9,163 nt of DNA from Phycisphaerales bacterium (GCA_028288905.1 JAQGHJ010000701.1:1-9163), one strand, 5' to 3'. Counted from the stretch's first letter, positions 1 to 7,672 are shown. Program-made: numbers and translations. Notes: generated by a model from the letters alone, not told the origin.

Positions 1-1
1 G

Positions 2-364
2 GACTGGCGGGTCGTCCGCCGGGACCCGGAGCCGGCGGACTTCTGGAGCCAGAGCTTCGTCTGGGGCGACGCCGCCGTGCCGGCGGGCGGCGGCGGTCCG
101 TCCGGGGCGGGTGGGGCGGTCGGCGCGGTCCGGGTGCGGTTCACCAACGCGGGCAAGCCGTTCCGCAAGGTGGAGGCCCACCTCGCGTACGCGGCCGCCG
201 ACCCGCAGCCGGCCGCGGTGACGTTCGCCTGGGCCGACCGGACTGGGGTGGAGCGCACCGCGGCCCGCACCTACCCGCCCGCGCCGGCCGCCGAGGACGC
301 GACGTGGACGATCGACGCCGGCGACGGCGTGCGGACCCGGTGGGTCGAGGTGCGGGCGGAGTGA
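2..364 (+). CDS. C-terminal fragment of a beta-rich, probably secreted protein (sialidase/glycosidase-like tail?)
   Basis: This reading frame is open from the left edge to a TGA at 362-364, so only the last 120 residues are visible and the start lies outside the window. A GTG at 77 is internal to the frame and has no ribosome binding site, so it is not taken as the start. The fragment has a Gly-rich linker (about residues 27-38), followed by alternating hydrophobic/polar strands (VRVRFTNAGKPFRKVEAHL, VTFAWAD) and an ending of the type RTRWVEVRAE. This pattern resembles the small beta-sandwich at the end of some planctomycete secreted sialidase-like or BNR-repeat proteins, but that match is from memory and weak. 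The N-terminal domains that would decide the function are missing. The downstream neighbour is convergent. Coding status is well supported by the strong third-position GC and the conserved-looking end; the function is uncertain. Confidence 0.7.
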   Translation, partial: DWRVVRRDPEPADFWSQSFVWGDAAVPAGGGGPSGAGGAVGAVRVRFTNAGKPFRKVEAHLAYAAADPQPAAVTFAWADRTGVERTAARTYPPAPAAEDATWTIDAGDGVRTRWVEVRAE

Positions 365-531
365 GTCGCGGAGATCCCCGCCCCGCCGGATGGGGTGATA
401 GCACCGCGAGCACCGGCGTGGCGGTTCCGGAGTAGCCTCACCCGGGAGGGTGGGGTGAAGCGCGCGGCCGGGCGAGCTGTTCCTCGTCGTCCTTCACCCG
501 CCGGACTGGGAACCGCGGGGTTCTGCCCGGG

Positions 532-562
532 GCTATTGGTTGCGCGTCCCTCCGCTATTGGT
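532..562. repeat. Direct repeat GCTATTGGT x2 in a convergent intergenic gap
   Basis: The 9-base word GCTATTGGT occurs at 532-540 and again at 554-562, with starts 22 bases apart (about two helical turns). It lies in the 249-bp gap between two convergent genes, where an operator for either gene would not be expected. It could be chance. The rest of the gap holds a loose inverted pair, GGGTGAAG (453-460) and CTTCACCC (492-499), and no recognisable intrinsic terminator. Confidence 0.3.
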
Positions 563-613
563 ACTCGAACGCAGACCCTCTCGCCGCACCCGCCAAGTCG
601 TGTCCCCACAACG

Positions 614-1657
614 TCACGGCAGCGGGTTCGGCAGCTTGTTCGGCGGGGGTGGCGGCGAGGGGGGCGACGGCGCCTTCGGGGGGCTCGGCGGAGACGGCGG
701 GGACGGGGCGGCGGCCGGCAGCAGGCCCCAGTAGACGTAGCCGTTCGAGCTGCGGTTGTCGAACTGGAGCGTCGCCCGCCCGCGGAGGGCCAGCAGGGTG
801 CCGGGGTACATGTCCCGGCCGAACGCGGCGGCGTGCCCGTCGGCGTACAGGACGGCTTGGTAGTCGACCTCCCCGACCCGGTTCGGGACTTGGTGGTTGA
901 TGTGGTACCGCCGCCCGCCCCCGGCCGAGTAGTACGCCGCGTCGGCCGCCAGCACCCGCTCCGACGACCCCCGCTCCTGTTGGGTGACGGCGGGGACGTA
1001 CAGCGTCCCCCACCGCCCGACGCTCTTGCCGAGCGTGGCCGTCCCGGTCACGAGCCCGCCGACGTACGCGTAGTCGGTCCAGGCGATCTCGCCCCACTCC
1101 GGGTCGGCCGGGATGCCGTCGGCCCCGTTGTACAGCCGCTGGTCGTACAGGCTCGACGGGCACCGCCAGACGCCGGGACTGGCCCCGTACCGCTGCCACT
1201 GGGACCACGGGGTGCCGTACCGCCGCCACCCGACCGACGCCCGGTCGACGTCGTCGTCGGCCAGCCACTCGAACCGGTTCACGAGCAGCGGCTGGCGGGC
1301 CATGTCCCCGATAGCGGTCTGGCTGGCCGCCGGCGGGGTGCCGGTGCCGTAGCTCATCGGGAACCGACCCTTGTGATCGTTGGCGAACGCCCGGGCGGCC
1401 AGCCCGAGCTGCCGCAGGTTCGACGCGCAGACCGCCCGCTTCGCGGCCTCCCTGGCGCGGCTCAAGGCCGGCATCAGGATCGCGATCAGCAGCGCGATGA
1501 TGCCGATCGCGACGATCAGCTCGACGAGCGTGAAACCGCGGGCGTATGGCCCGCTGCGACGGCGGCCCCGCAACGCCACCAGCGCCGGGCGGAACGCCTG
1601 CGGCGGCTTCGGTGAAACCGGCTCGGACGACGACATCGACGGTACTCGGCGACCCAC
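614..1657 (-). CDS. Prepilin-type N-terminal cleavage/methylation domain protein (type II secretion pseudopilin-like, planctomycete type)
   Basis: This encodes a 347-residue protein with a class III (type IV pilin-like) signal. A basic leader ends at Gly41 and is followed by FTLVEL, with the conserved Glu46 at mature position 5 and a single hydrophobic helix to about residue 65. Prepilin peptidase would be expected to cut after Gly41 and leave the helix in the inner membrane or in a pseudopilus. The globular part has WRCPS (164-168) and YADGH (271-275), motifs shared with the two paralogs at 4741 and 5934. It ends in a Pro/Ser-rich tail (about 314-347) which the paralogs lack. The GTG start is chosen because a perfect GGAGG sits 6 nt upstream; an ATG eight codons in (1636) is the alternative. 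The specific role is unknown, because such proteins are numerous in planctomycetes and few have been studied. It ends in TGA and converges on the edge gene. Confidence 0.9.
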   Translation of the reverse strand: MGRRVPSMSSSEPVSPKPPQAFRPALVALRGRRRSGPYARGFTLVELIVAIGIIALLIAILMPALSRAREAAKRAVCASNLRQLGLAARAFANDHKGRFPMSYGTGTPPAASQTAIGDMARQPLLVNRFEWLADDDVDRASVGWRRYGTPWSQWQRYGASPGVWRCPSSLYDQRLYNGADGIPADPEWGEIAWTDYAYVGGLVTGTATLGKSVGRWGTLYVPAVTQQERGSSERVLAADAAYYSAGGGRRYHINHQVPNRVGEVDYQAVLYADGHAAAFGRDMYPGTLLALRGRATLQFDNRSSNGYVYWGLLPAAAPSPPSPPSPPKAPSPPSPPPPPNKLPNPLP

Positions 1658-1661
1658 GGGT

Positions 1662-1668
1662 CACCTCC
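1662..1668 (-). promoter_or_regulatory. Shine-Dalgarno GGAGGTG for the 614-1657 gene
   Basis: On the minus strand GGAGG (1664-1668) is followed by six bases and then the GTG codon at 1657. It favours the GTG start over the internal ATG at 1636, which has no comparable site. Confidence 0.75.
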
Positions 1669-1749
1669 GATCAAACCGTCCGGGCGGACGACGGGATGTG
1701 CCAAACGGCCAAAGACGTGTGGGTGCGGGCAGAGTTCGCACCGACGAAG

Positions 1750-1779
1750 CTTGTACCCCTAGGCGACAACCAGGTTCAA
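1750..1779 (-). promoter_or_regulatory. Possible sigma70-type promoter of the 614-1657 gene
   Basis: On the minus strand TTGAAC (1774-1779) and TACAAG (1750-1755) are separated by 18 bases, each matching 4 of 6 consensus positions. They lie in a locally AT-richer stretch about 95 bases upstream of the GTG start. The match is moderate, and planctomycete promoters are poorly defined. Confidence 0.25.
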
Positions 1780-1898
1780 GAAAATTCGGCTTGTTGTTTC
1801 AACGAAATCGGCCGACGCCGGTGCGACTGCGCGTCCGAACGCTAGGCAGCCCCGTCGCGTAGGCTCGGACCCGCGCTACTTGCAGTTGAATCGTGGCT

Positions 1899-1944
1899 GC
1901 CTCTTGCCCCCTCTCCCGTTACGCCGGAGGAGGGGGCAAGAGGC
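1899..1944 (-). terminator. Long perfect hairpin just downstream of the amidohydrolase gene
   Basis: GCCTCTTGCCCCCT (1899-1912) is exactly complementary to AGGGGGCAAGAGGC (1931-1944), with an 18-base loop. The hairpin begins 7 bases past the TAG stop of the minus-strand amidohydrolase gene, which fits a transcript end or 3'-stabilising structure. No T-run follows on either strand, so it is not a canonical intrinsic terminator. It could instead be a copy of a dispersed palindromic repeat. Confidence 0.6.
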
Positions 1945-1951
1945 GACCGCC

Positions 1952-4507
1952 CTACTCGTCGAACCCCATCCCCAGCCGCCCGAGCAGTTTCGTGGCGTTG
2001 TCGTGGTACAGCTTCTGGAGGACGGCATCCGGCAGGGCCAGCCCGCGGAGCACGGGCTGTTGGTCCGGCGGCACGTCGGGGTCGATGATCGGACTGGGGC
2101 CCTGGTACGCCGTCTCCCACAGCTTGCGGTGGCACCAGATCCGGCTGGCCAGGAAGTCGAACCCGCGGTCGTCGCCGCTCACTTGGTCGGACCCGAAGAG
2201 GATGCGGTCCTGGTTGCGAATGAAGAACTCGCGGGCCGCGTCCCGGCGGGCGCTGATCTCCCGGACCATCCACCGGGTGGCCGAGCAGTCGAGCATCAGG
2301 TCGGGGAACCGGTCGAGCAGCCGCTGGAGCCGGGGCAGGTCCTCCGGGTTGCCGCCCATGTGGGCCCCGATCCAGGTGGTGCCGCGGTAGCGCTCCAGCA
2401 GGTCCTCCCACATGCGGTGGTGGTCGTCGCGGCTGCCGAACTTGGCGGTGTCGGTGTACCGGCCGTTGTACCAGGTGTCCGGGTCGCCGATGTGCGTCAT
2501 GATCGCCATGCCGCGGTCCCGGACGTCGTCCAGCAGCGGGCGGAACACCGGGGCGTCGAGCCGGTGCCCGCGCATGAGCATCGTCCCCGGCGACGCGTGG
2601 AACTTGGCGATCCGGCTGCCGAGGTTGTAGAAGGCGGCGATCCGGTCCCGCCAGTTGTCCGCCCACCGCGGCGACGCGTCGGCCCACTGGGGCATGGCGA
2701 TGAACTTGACCCGGTGCCCCCAGTCCCGGGCGAGCCCGACGCACTCCTCGAGCGGGGACATGGTCAGGAACCCGTACATGCCGTAGTGGTCGGCCGCCTC
2801 GAACCAAGCGTCGGCGTGCCGCCGCATGAACAGGTGGCAGTGGAAGTCGATCACCCGGCCGCGGACCTTCGGCCGGGGCATCGGCCGGCGGTAGTCGAGG
2901 TTCGTCCGGTTGTACTCGTCCCGGACGGCCGGCGCGAGGACGGACGCGGCGTTCCGCCGCAGGGCGGCCGCGGCCGTCGCGGCCTTGTCGGGCACGGCGG
3001 CCGGCGGCGGCGACTCGGCGACCGGCGGGGCCGCGGGAGGCATGTCAACGGCCGGCTCGGCGGCGGGAACTTCGGACTCGGCCGCCACCCCTGTGGCTTC
3101 CGGGTCAGGCACGGGGCCGAGCGGAGCGTGCTGCACCGGACCTGATCCGATCGCCTCGGGCTCCGGCGGGACGACCGCAATGGGGACGGCTAGCGGGATG
3201 ATTACCGCCCCCTCGGCCGAAGCGGCCGCAACGTCGTCCCCGGCACTGCTCGCCCCAACGGCAGGCGTTGCCTCCCCGCCGCCATTCTCCCCGACGTCGG
3301 CCGCCGGACTTGGCGGGACGGCCGCCTCCAGCGAACCCGTCATCGGCGGCACCGACGAATAACTAATACCCGGCTCGGACGGCTGCTCGACCCCGCCCGC
3401 CACCTGCCGCTCGCCCGCCGCATCATCCTCGACGGTCCCGCCCACCACCGATCCCTCGGCGACCGGATCGGCGGCAGGTCGCTCGCCGGCCGGCGGCTCA
3501 CTCTCCGACTCGCCCGCCGGGTCGGCCGCAACCCTGACCGCCAGTCGCTCGTCCGGGGTTGACGCGACCCGCGCCGCCGCAGCGGGCAGGTCGAGGTCGA
3601 CAAAGGCCGGGGCGGGCTCGGGAGTCGATTGATCCATCGGCGGCGCGTTCGGCAAGAGAGTCAACGGAGTCGATCCGACAGGAATTGAAATGGCTGCCAA
3701 GGCCATCGACCCACCGGCGGCCGCCCCTGCGACGGACATCGTTGCCGTCACGGCCGTGGCCGCGACCGTGGCCCCGGCCGCGGTGAATCCCGCCAATGCG
3801 ACGGCCGTCGGCACGGCAGGGATTCCGGCGTCATCGTCCGCCAAGTTCGGGGTCAGGGCGTCCAGCTCGTCCAAGGGTACTGCCGGGGCCGCGGCAGTTT
3901 CGTTTGGCGAGACCTCCTCGGCTGGCTCGGTGGGATCAGACGAGCCCGCGGACGACGCGGTTCCGCCCGGCCCCGGACGTTCTTCCGACTCGTCGGCAAC
4001 TACCGTCGTGAACGCGGAGCGGTCGCCGGGGGGAGTGGCCGCGGCAGGGACTGCCCCAGTGTCCGCCGTCGCGATCCGCCGGGTGTCCCACGGGTCGCCC
4101 GCAATGGGGGCCGACAGGTGCTCGGCCGCGACGGTGGCCGCGACCAAGCCGGACGGACCGGCGGCCGGCGGTGGCCGCCCGACGTCGGTCGCGCCCGTGG
4201 CGGTCCAAGTCGTCGTGACGCCCGGGAACTCGGCGGGCTCGGGTGGCCCCGCCCGCGACCCGGCATCCACGATACCCCCTTCAATAAGCGCCGACAGCCC
4301 GCCAACCCAGGGATCGACGGACAGGCGAGACGGGGCGGCTCCATCGACAACGCCAGCCGCCGACGTCGCAACTGGGACGTTGACGGGGCCGTCGGCGGCA
4401 GCGATGACGTCAGCACGCCCAGGCCGCTTGGTCGACCGGCGGAGGTGCCGGTCGGTCATGCGGGCCAGCAGTTTCGCCCACCGGGGGACGCCGAACTCCT
4501 CGATCAT
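1952..4507 (-). CDS. Amidohydrolase-2-type metal-dependent hydrolase with a very long low-complexity N-terminal extension
   Basis: This encodes 851 residues. The C-terminal part (about 548-851) is a TIM-barrel amidohydrolase. Visible metal and active-site positions are the HxH motif (His556 and His558 in DFHCH), His672 in MTHIGD, His716 in IGAHMGG and Asp774 in LFGSD, the full set expected of an active member of the ACMSD/amidohydrolase-2 group. The substrate is unknown; hydrolytic or decarboxylase chemistry is possible. Residues 1-24 form a basic amphipathic segment. Residues about 25-525 are rich in Ala, Pro, Gly, Glu, Asp and Ser and look disordered. They include a hydrophobic stretch (about 229-277) that could be membrane-associated, and a second short one before the final linker. 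The linker just before the domain ([13 protein letters not shown], 530-542) looks conserved, so translation must begin upstream of it. The ATG at 4507 is chosen for a GGAG (4517-4520) 9 nt upstream; the frame stays open beyond it to 4750, but that part overlaps the divergent gene's leader. A later GTG near 2995, without a Shine-Dalgarno, would give a roughly 350-residue protein of normal family size and cannot be excluded. Confidence 0.85.
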   Translation of the reverse strand: MIEEFGVPRWAKLLARMTDRHLRRSTKRPGRADVIAAADGPVNVPVATSAAGVVDGAAPSRLSVDPWVGGLSALIEGGIVDAGSRAGPPEPAEFPGVTTTWTATGATDVGRPPPAAGPSGLVAATVAAEHLSAPIAGDPWDTRRIATADTGAVPAAATPPGDRSAFTTVVADESEERPGPGGTASSAGSSDPTEPAEEVSPNETAAAPAVPLDELDALTPNLADDDAGIPAVPTAVALAGFTAAGATVAATAVTATMSVAGAAAGGSMALAAISIPVGSTPLTLLPNAPPMDQSTPEPAPAFVDLDLPAAAARVASTPDERLAVRVAADPAGESESEPPAGERPAADPVAEGSVVGGTVEDDAAGERQVAGGVEQPSEPGISYSSVPPMTGSLEAAVPPSPAADVGENGGGEATPAVGASSAGDDVAAASAEGAVIIPLAVPIAVVPPEPEAIGSGPVQHAPLGPVPDPEATGVAAESEVPAAEPAVDMPPAAPPVAESPPPAAVPDKAATAAAALRRNAASVLAPAVRDEYNRTNLDYRRPMPRPKVRGRVIDFHCHLFMRRHADAWFEAADHYGMYGFLTMSPLEECVGLARDWGHRVKFIAMPQWADASPRWADNWRDRIAAFYNLGSRIAKFHASPGTMLMRGHRLDAPVFRPLLDDVRDRGMAIMTHIGDPDTWYNGRYTDTAKFGSRDDHHRMWEDLLERYRGTTWIGAHMGGNPEDLPRLQRLLDRFPDLMLDCSATRWMVREISARRDAAREFFIRNQDRILFGSDQVSGDDRGFDFLASRIWCHRKLWETAYQGPSPIIDPDVPPDQQPVLRGLALPDAVLQKLYHDNATKLLGRLGMGFDE

Positions 4508-4620
4508 CGCAGGAAACTCCGGGGCTCGCGGACCGGTCGCGGCGGGTTCGGCCTGGCGGTCGGACCCGGGAAGGGCGCGGGCGACGCCGGCCTTTCTCGG
4601 CAACCGGTCGCCCGCTGATG

Positions 4621-4627
4621 GTATACT
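4621..4627 (+). promoter_or_regulatory. Possible -10 element (TATACT) in the divergent intergenic region
   Basis: The 233-bp gap between the divergent starts at 4507 (minus) and 4741 (plus) is GC-rich except for GTATACT. TATACT (4622-4627) could be the -10 box of the plus-strand pseudopilin gene, giving a leader of about 105-110 nt. GTATAC (4621-4626) is its own reverse complement, so it could also serve the minus-strand amidohydrolase gene. No convincing -35 hexamer is present for either direction. Confidence 0.3.
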
Positions 4628-4740
4628 CGACCCGGCACCCACTTCACCCCCGCCGGCCTCAACGCGCCCGCCCGACCCCGCCGAGCCCTCCGGCCGCCGT
4701 GGCGCGGGCCAAGCCGCTCCGGACGGATCGAGACATAACC

Positions 4741-5595
4741 ATGACCCCAACCGCGCCCACGGGCCACCCCCGCCCGGTGCCTTGCCCGGCTGCCGCCCGC
4801 CCGTTCACCGCCCGGCCGGAATATTCAGGCCGCGACAGCGGCCGCTCCGGGTTCACGCTCGTCGAGCTCTTGGTCGTGATCGGGATCATTGCGCTACTGA
4901 TCTCGATCCTGCTCCCGTCCCTCGCGCGGGCCCGGGAACAGGGCAACAGGGTCAAGTGCCTCAGCAATCTTCGGCAGCTCGGGATGGCGTTCCAGATGTA
5001 CGCGAACGACAACAAGGAACTGTACCCGTTCGCGGCCCGGTACCCGGTCAACCTCGTCTTCGACGAGGACTGGATCTGGTACCAGGAGGCCGCCGTGGCC
5101 GGGACCGCCCCCGCCCCCGGCCGACCGGTGCCCGACCTGAAGCAGTCCGCCATCGCCCGGTACCTCGGCGGCATCACCCCTGAGGTGTTGCGGTGCCCGT
5201 CCGACGAGATCGCCGCCCACCTCACCGCGTCCCCGAGCGGGGTGTACAAGTACAGCTACGCGATGATGGACCGGTACGAGGGCCGGCTGAAGGTGAAGCG
5301 GTCGCAGGTTCGCAACGCGACGGACAAGATCCTGCTGGTCGAGGAGGACGAGAGCTCGATCAACGACGGCAACTTCGCCCCCGGCGGCGGCGACCCGACG
5401 ACGACCGGCACCGCCCGCGACCTGCTCTCGATCCGGCACGACCGCAAGAAGGTCGTGCCGGACCCCCGCGACCAACAGCTCACGACCCACCCGAATGGCG
5501 AGCGCCGCGGGAACGCGGCGTTCGTCGACGGGCACGCCGAATTCATCCCCCGGATCGCGGCGGCGACGCTGAAGTACTTCGACCCGAGCAAGTGA
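4741..5595 (+). CDS. Prepilin-type cleavage/methylation domain protein, first of a tandem pair
   Basis: This encodes a 284-residue pseudopilin-like protein. A Pro/Arg-rich leader ends at Gly37, followed by [20 protein letters not shown] with Glu42 at mature position 5, as expected for prepilin peptidase processing and helix packing in a pseudopilus. Downstream come [10 protein letters not shown] (71-80), DWIW (110-113), RCPSD (151-155), YKYSY (169-173), TDKILLVEE (194-202), RHDRK (232-236) and THPNG...FVDGH (249-265). These recur in the neighbour at 5934, so the two are paralogs. The combination of pilin-like N-terminus and xDGH C-terminal motif is typical of planctomycete pseudopilin-like families of unknown role. 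The ATG at 4741 has only a weak upstream GAG. An in-frame ATG at 4618 overlaps the TATACT element and would add an unlikely Pro/Arg-rich leader. The gene is divergent from the amidohydrolase gene. Confidence 0.92.
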   Translation: MTPTAPTGHPRPVPCPAAARPFTARPEYSGRDSGRSGFTLVELLVVIGIIALLISILLPSLARAREQGNRVKCLSNLRQLGMAFQMYANDNKELYPFAARYPVNLVFDEDWIWYQEAAVAGTAPAPGRPVPDLKQSAIARYLGGITPEVLRCPSDEIAAHLTASPSGVYKYSYAMMDRYEGRLKVKRSQVRNATDKILLVEEDESSINDGNFAPGGGDPTTTGTARDLLSIRHDRKKVVPDPRDQQLTTHPNGERRGNAAFVDGHAEFIPRIAAATLKYFDPSK

Positions 5596-5838
5596 GTGCG
5601 GCCGCGGCTCTCAGCCCTAACAGCTGCCTCATTCCCCTCAGGCAGTTCGGCCAGCTCAAGCGGCAACGCAGGGTCCCTTGCAATGTATGGCCCGGGGCCG
5701 ACACCCCGGACTCGGCGACAGGCGACGTTCAGTCGATCCCCGACCCGATCCCCAAAAAAACACCGGCGAACACGGCCACCGATCCCAGGCTGTAACGATA
5801 ATCCTTCCGAATATCCTTTCCCTCCTCACTCGTAACCG

Positions 5839-5844
5839 TATAAT
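5839..5844 (+). promoter_or_regulatory. Consensus -10 box TATAAT upstream of the second tandem pseudopilin gene
   Basis: An exact TATAAT stands in an AT-enriched patch, about 90 bases upstream of the ATG at 5934. The -35 position (about 5816-5821, CTTTCC) does not match TTGACA, so the promoter may rely on an activator or another sigma factor. Confidence 0.5.
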
Positions 5845-5920
5845 CCGCCCAACCAACTCGGAGACCGGTCCGCCCTCAATTCAAAAACCGGTTCGCTCAT
5901 CGACCGCTCCCGCGGACGCC

Positions 5921-5927
5921 AGAGGAG
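5921..5927 (+). promoter_or_regulatory. Shine-Dalgarno AGAGGAG for the 5934 gene
   Basis: AGAGGAG ends six bases before the ATG at 5934. It fixes the start of the second pseudopilin and is far stronger than the site in front of its paralog at 4741, which suggests more efficient translation of the second copy. Confidence 0.8.
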
Positions 5928-5933
5928 AACAGA

Positions 5934-6800
5934 ATGTCTACCCGTCCCGTGCGTGTGGCAACCGCCACGCATCGTCAGGTTCGGTCACACCTGCACGCCG
6001 GCTTCACGCTGGTCGAACTGCTGGTAGTGATCGGCATCATCGCGCTGTTGATTTCGATTCTCCTCCCGTCGTTGAGCCGTGCACGGGAAGCCGGTAACCA
6101 GGTGAAGTGCCTGAGCAACCTGCGGCAGATCTCGACGGCGTTCACGATGTACGCCAATGAGAACAAGGGCTGGTATCCGGCCGCGGCCGCGTGCTGGCCG
6201 GCGGCGAAGGTGCGCAAGGAGGACTGGATCTGGTGGCAGGAGATCGCGCTCGGCGCGCGGCAGGCGGCGGACATCGTGGACGCGCCGAGCCAGTCGCCGA
6301 TCGCCCGGTACATCGGCGGCGGGTTCAAGCCCGAAGTGCTGCGGTGCCCGTCGGACAACGTGGAAGCCCACAAGCCCCCGACCACGTTCGGCGTAGGTTC
6401 GATCTCCCCGTACAAGTACAGCTACACGATGAACGTGTACCTCGCCTGCTTTTCGACCTACACCACGCCGAAACCCGTCTTCAAGTCGACGTCGATCCAG
6501 CGGCCGACCGACAAGATCCTCCTGATCGAGGAGACGGAAGCGTCCCTCAACGACGGGGGCTGGGATCCGGGAAACGGCAAGCCTGAGACGGACGGTGGCG
6601 GCGGCCGCGATCTTCCCGCGATCCGTCACGACCGAAAGAACCCGGTGGCCAGCGACCCGGCCACGCAGATTCTGACCACCCACCCGAACGGTCAGCGGCG
6701 GGCCAACGCTTCGTTCGTCGACGGGCACGGCGAGTTCATCAGTCGCGTCGACGCGTGCGACGCCAAACGCGTCTTCCCGAACGATGCCTTCGTCTGGTGA
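5934..6800 (+). CDS. Prepilin-type cleavage/methylation domain protein, second of a tandem pair
   Basis: This encodes a 288-residue pseudopilin-like protein. Its 23-residue leader ends at Gly23 and is followed by [20 protein letters not shown] with Glu28 at mature position 5. From the cleavage site through VKCLSNLRQ it is nearly identical to the protein at 4741. Later shared blocks include EDWIWWQE (96-103), PEVLRCPSD (133-141), YKYSY (160-164), TDKILLIEE (192-200), IRHDRK (230-235) and THPNG...FVDGH (249-265). It differs by an insertion around [13 protein letters not shown] (169-181), which is missing from the neighbour, and by a different C-terminus. A tandem duplication followed by divergence is the simplest explanation. 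It should insert in the inner membrane by its N-terminal helix and be processed by prepilin peptidase. The start is secured by AGAGGAG. A strong intrinsic terminator lies 48 bases after the stop. Confidence 0.94.
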   Translation: MSTRPVRVATATHRQVRSHLHAGFTLVELLVVIGIIALLISILLPSLSRAREAGNQVKCLSNLRQISTAFTMYANENKGWYPAAAACWPAAKVRKEDWIWWQEIALGARQAADIVDAPSQSPIARYIGGGFKPEVLRCPSDNVEAHKPPTTFGVGSISPYKYSYTMNVYLACFSTYTTPKPVFKSTSIQRPTDKILLIEETEASLNDGGWDPGNGKPETDGGGGRDLPAIRHDRKNPVASDPATQILTTHPNGQRRANASFVDGHGEFISRVDACDAKRVFPNDAFVW

Positions 6801-6847
6801 TACGAATCGAGAACCCGCTCTATCACGGTTCCCAACAGACTGAACGA

Positions 6848-6884
6848 ACGGCCGCCCTGCACTTGCGGGCGGCCGTCCGCTTTT
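6848..6884 (+). terminator. Intrinsic terminator of the tandem pseudopilin unit
   Basis: ACGGCCGCCC (6848-6857) pairs perfectly with GGGCGGCCGT (6867-6876) around a 9-base loop. TTTT follows at 6881-6884 after a CCGC spacer. It lies 48 bases past the TGA of the second pseudopilin gene and is the best plus-strand terminator in the window. Confidence 0.85.
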
Positions 6885-6942
6885 CCGGTGGCGGGGCTCA
6901 ATTGCCTGAAACGTCACTCGGGGCGGACTAGGCGGCGGTCGG

Positions 6943-7185
6943 TCACGCCATTCCGTCCCACCGCTCGTACTCCTCCGGCTCGTCCGCCGGCCCCGACGGG
7001 ATCGCTATGGGCGACGGCTCATGAGGAGTGGGGACGCGACGACGATCACCAATCTGGCACCGCCATATGTCCCCGTTCCCGGCATCGGGGTGACCGCGCC
7101 ACCCGGCGTGCCGGTCGAACATGACGTGAGCCGGGTCGACGTGGCCGGGCATCTGGACGGCTTCGCATGCGACGGTGGTGGACAT
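6943..7185 (-). CDS. Small hypothetical protein (80 aa)
   Basis: An ATG at 7185 is preceded on the minus strand by GGGAG (7195-7199) with a 9-nt spacer, and the frame runs 80 codons to TGA. The product is hydrophilic, with no signal peptide or membrane segment. It contains two Cys (residue 7 and within IWRCQIGDRRR), several His, and an acidic end (DEPEEYERWDGMA). Codon third positions are mostly G or C, as in neighbouring genes. I do not recognise a family, and the Cys/His spacing does not make a clear zinc motif. It is convergent with the pseudopilin pair, with the 6848 terminator between them. A short open frame in GC-rich DNA could be chance; the ribosome binding site and non-repetitive composition favour a real gene. 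Confidence 0.5.
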   Translation of the reverse strand: MSTTVACEAVQMPGHVDPAHVMFDRHAGWRGHPDAGNGDIWRCQIGDRRRVPTPHEPSPIAIPSGPADEPEEYERWDGMA

Positions 7186-7672
7186 GGTTCGGGTCTCCCG
7201 ACCGGGGGGTAGGACTTTGGCGGCAGCCGGTAAAGGCGGCCACTAACATTACACGAACCTTATCGGCGATACCCAGACAGATTCCGAACTAATTTGTTCG
7301 GCTTTTGGACGGAAGGGTTATTGGTCGGTCGGGAAGCCGTGCCGGAAGCCAATCGTGGACCGGCACGTCGCCTCAGGGTCCGCCCCACCCCGTGGAAATT
7401 TTGAGCCGCCTGCGGGTCTTGGGGTACGGCCACCGGGGGCAGCTGACCCGCGAGTTCAGTCAAACGGGCAGGGCCGGAGCGGTCGATGAGCAGACGTCGC
7501 CGTTCCGGCGGTGCGGCCACCGACGTCCCCAGACGCGTTCGCTCCTTCGTCGGGGCGACTAGTTCCCGGCTTCGTCATGGGGATAGGCGGGACTTCGGGC
7601 AGCGGAGGGTAAGGACGTGAAGTTGCCCCCCGGAGGAGCAAAGGATCCGGCGTGCCCGCGCGGCGGTGGCCG
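7186..7672. other. 487-bp region without a supported gene
   Basis: Short open frames exist on both strands, but none has a good ribosome binding site plus a natural-looking protein. The stretch from about 7240 to 7330 is clearly AT-richer than its surroundings and could hold the promoter of the minus-strand gene at 7185. It includes ACATTA (7246-7251), which reads TAATGT on the minus strand, and a small hairpin at 7284-7306. The remainder has uneven composition and could be a decayed gene, but I see no recognisable remnant. Confidence 0.5.
7284..7306 (+). terminator. Small hairpin followed by TTTT
   Basis: CCGAAC (7284-7289) pairs with GTTCGG (7296-7301) around TAATTT, followed by C and TTTT (7303-7306). 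The 6-bp stem is short and no plus-strand gene ends just upstream, so it may instead be a protein-binding palindrome near the promoter of the 7185 gene. Confidence 0.3.

Larger units (their letters stand above)
5596..5933. other. 338-bp intergenic region between the tandem pseudopilin genes
   Basis: No gene is supported here. The left half is GC-rich with near-duplicate words (CGATCCCC and CCGATCCCC at about 5735-5753) leading into a run of seven A (5754-5760). The right half (about 5790-5890) is distinctly AT-richer than the surroundings and holds a TATAAT box and a Shine-Dalgarno. No clear terminator follows the first gene, so read-through into the second is possible alongside the second gene's own promoter. 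Confidence 0.6.

Noticed and set aside
395..1615. Plus-strand 406-codon open frame opposite the first pseudopilin gene
   Set aside because: The product is Arg/Pro/Gly-rich with shadow-like composition, while the opposite strand carries a clear pilin signal and conserved motifs.
1880..3145. Plus-strand 421-codon open frame opposite the amidohydrolase domain
   Set aside because: It is antisense to a domain with all catalytic motifs, and its own translation shows no recognisable domain.
4508..4750. N-terminal 81-residue prolongation of the amidohydrolase frame up to 4750
   Set aside because: It would overlap the start of the divergent pseudopilin gene and lacks a good Shine-Dalgarno, whereas the ATG at 4507 has GGAG at 9 nt and begins a more protein-like segment.
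3690..5183. Long plus-strand open frame antisense to the amidohydrolase extension and running into the first pseudopilin gene
   Set aside because: Its translation is Ala/Pro/Arg-rich without domains, it overlaps the well-supported pseudopilin gene in another frame, and no ribosome binding site supports its start. It is explained by GC-rich antisense openness.
5750..5762. Run of seven A near 5754-5760 as a minus-strand terminator
   Set aside because: No minus-strand gene lies nearby to be terminated, and no convincing stem precedes the T-run on that strand.
5985..6917. Minus-strand open frame across the second pseudopilin gene
   Set aside because: It is antisense to a strongly supported gene with a Shine-Dalgarno and terminator; its composition is Arg/Val/Gly-rich shadow type.
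7260..7520. Minus-strand 86-codon frame in the gene-free gap
   Set aside because: It starts with GTG without a ribosome binding site, spans the AT-rich island and hairpin, and yields no recognisable protein. It could be a gene remnant, but this cannot be supported.
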